Source: Desulfobacterium sp.
GTDB lineage: Bacteria > Desulfobacterota > Desulfobacteria > Desulfobacterales > Desulfobacteraceae
Assembly (NCBI GenBank): GCA_016342325.1
Contig: JAEINR010000013.1
Span: 37,572-101,571, forward strand
DNA length: 64,000 nucleotides
Direction: 5' to 3'
In this document: piece by piece, positions 63,949-64,000 of the stretch
Layout: each line of letters starts with the position of its first letter
How positions within the stretch are numbered: position 1 is the first letter of the stretch
The notes under the pieces: generated by a model
The model's database searches: none
What the model was told of the DNA's origin: nothing
What the model saw: only the letters and a program-made list of their open reading frames with translations
Made by a program: the position numbers and the translations under genes

Positions 63949-64000
63949 GACAGCAGTTTAAGTTGTGCATAACGAATCCATCCGCCTAAGGTTTGAACAA
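63945..64000 (-). CDS. Possible 3' end of an inserted element's gene
   Basis: Minus-strand frame, open at the right edge, reading VQTLGGWIRYAQLKLLS-stop. It starts where the Y1 transposase breaks, so it may be the last part of a transposase. Too short to assign a family. Confidence 0.3.
   Translation of the reverse strand, partial: VQTLGGWIRYAQLKLLS

Overview
The window looks like chromosome of a strictly anaerobic, sulfate-reducer-type Desulfobacterota (a Desulfobacteraceae-like marine lineage is my best guess; this is inference). The pointers are: indolepyruvate:ferredoxin oxidoreductase (IorAB) beside an F420-hydrogenase-beta-like iron-sulfur protein, a selenocysteine-containing SelD, anaerobic thiamine synthesis (radical-SAM ThiH and a short ThiC), a detached F0 ATP synthase cluster, a tungstate-binding protein, and many PAS/GAF sensors. 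No rRNA, tRNA, CRISPR array or prophage is visible. Coding density is high and most genes lie in short operons.

Layout. 1-7.4 kb: tungstate-binding protein TupA (running off the left edge), a J-domain protein, YfcE-type phosphodiesterase, alpha/beta hydrolase, NupC nucleoside transporter, a minimal orphan flagellin, an exported FGE-like protein and a LysM membrane protein. 7.4-12.2 kb (minus): trpE-G-D-CF behind a strong promoter and an attenuator whose 28-residue leader peptide has three consecutive Trp codons. 12.4-28.7 kb: PAS histidine kinase overlapping a radical SAM gene, a solo REPIN, hemolysin-III protein, the NfeD/NfeD/FloA membrane cluster, hybrid histidine kinase, ZntB/CorA, MscK-like channel, Nudix hydrolase and M48-TPR protease. 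28.7-35.9 kb: iorB-iorA-frhB-like, a diguanylate cyclase, an ABM-domain protein and a GAF/PAS sensor. 36-47.4 kb: two convergent thiamine operons, each behind a TPP riboswitch: thiZXY-thiM-thiE-thiD (plus) and thiS-G-H-F-E-C (minus). They meet at a 1.475-kb RAYT (REP-associated tyrosine transposase) element with 30-bp terminal inverted repeats and two internal REPINs. 47.6-51.8 kb (minus): atpZ-I-B-E, and a separate rfaE2-pgeF-selD run in which selD reads through an in-frame UGA. 52.2-63.3 kb: a complete MSHA/type IV-pilus-like assembly operon (PilM-PilN fusion, PilO, PilP, secretin, ExeA-type ATPase, GspE ATPase, GspF platform), then a membrane-anchored sigma-54 activator and, behind a good -24/-12 promoter, the major pilin. 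The right edge holds a second RAYT type cut off by what looks like another insertion element.

The most unusual material is in small non-coding structures. One is the REP/RAYT element, whose REP sequence supplies the stop codons of thiD and of the transposase. Another is a separate family of about 80-bp dispersed intergenic repeats (five copies here). The others are the trp attenuator and the selenocysteine recoding of selD. At protein scale the pilus operon is notable for domain fusions (PilM-PilN; AAA ATPase with LysM-like and SPOR-like tails) and for a transmembrane sigma-54 activator next to its probable target pilin promoter.
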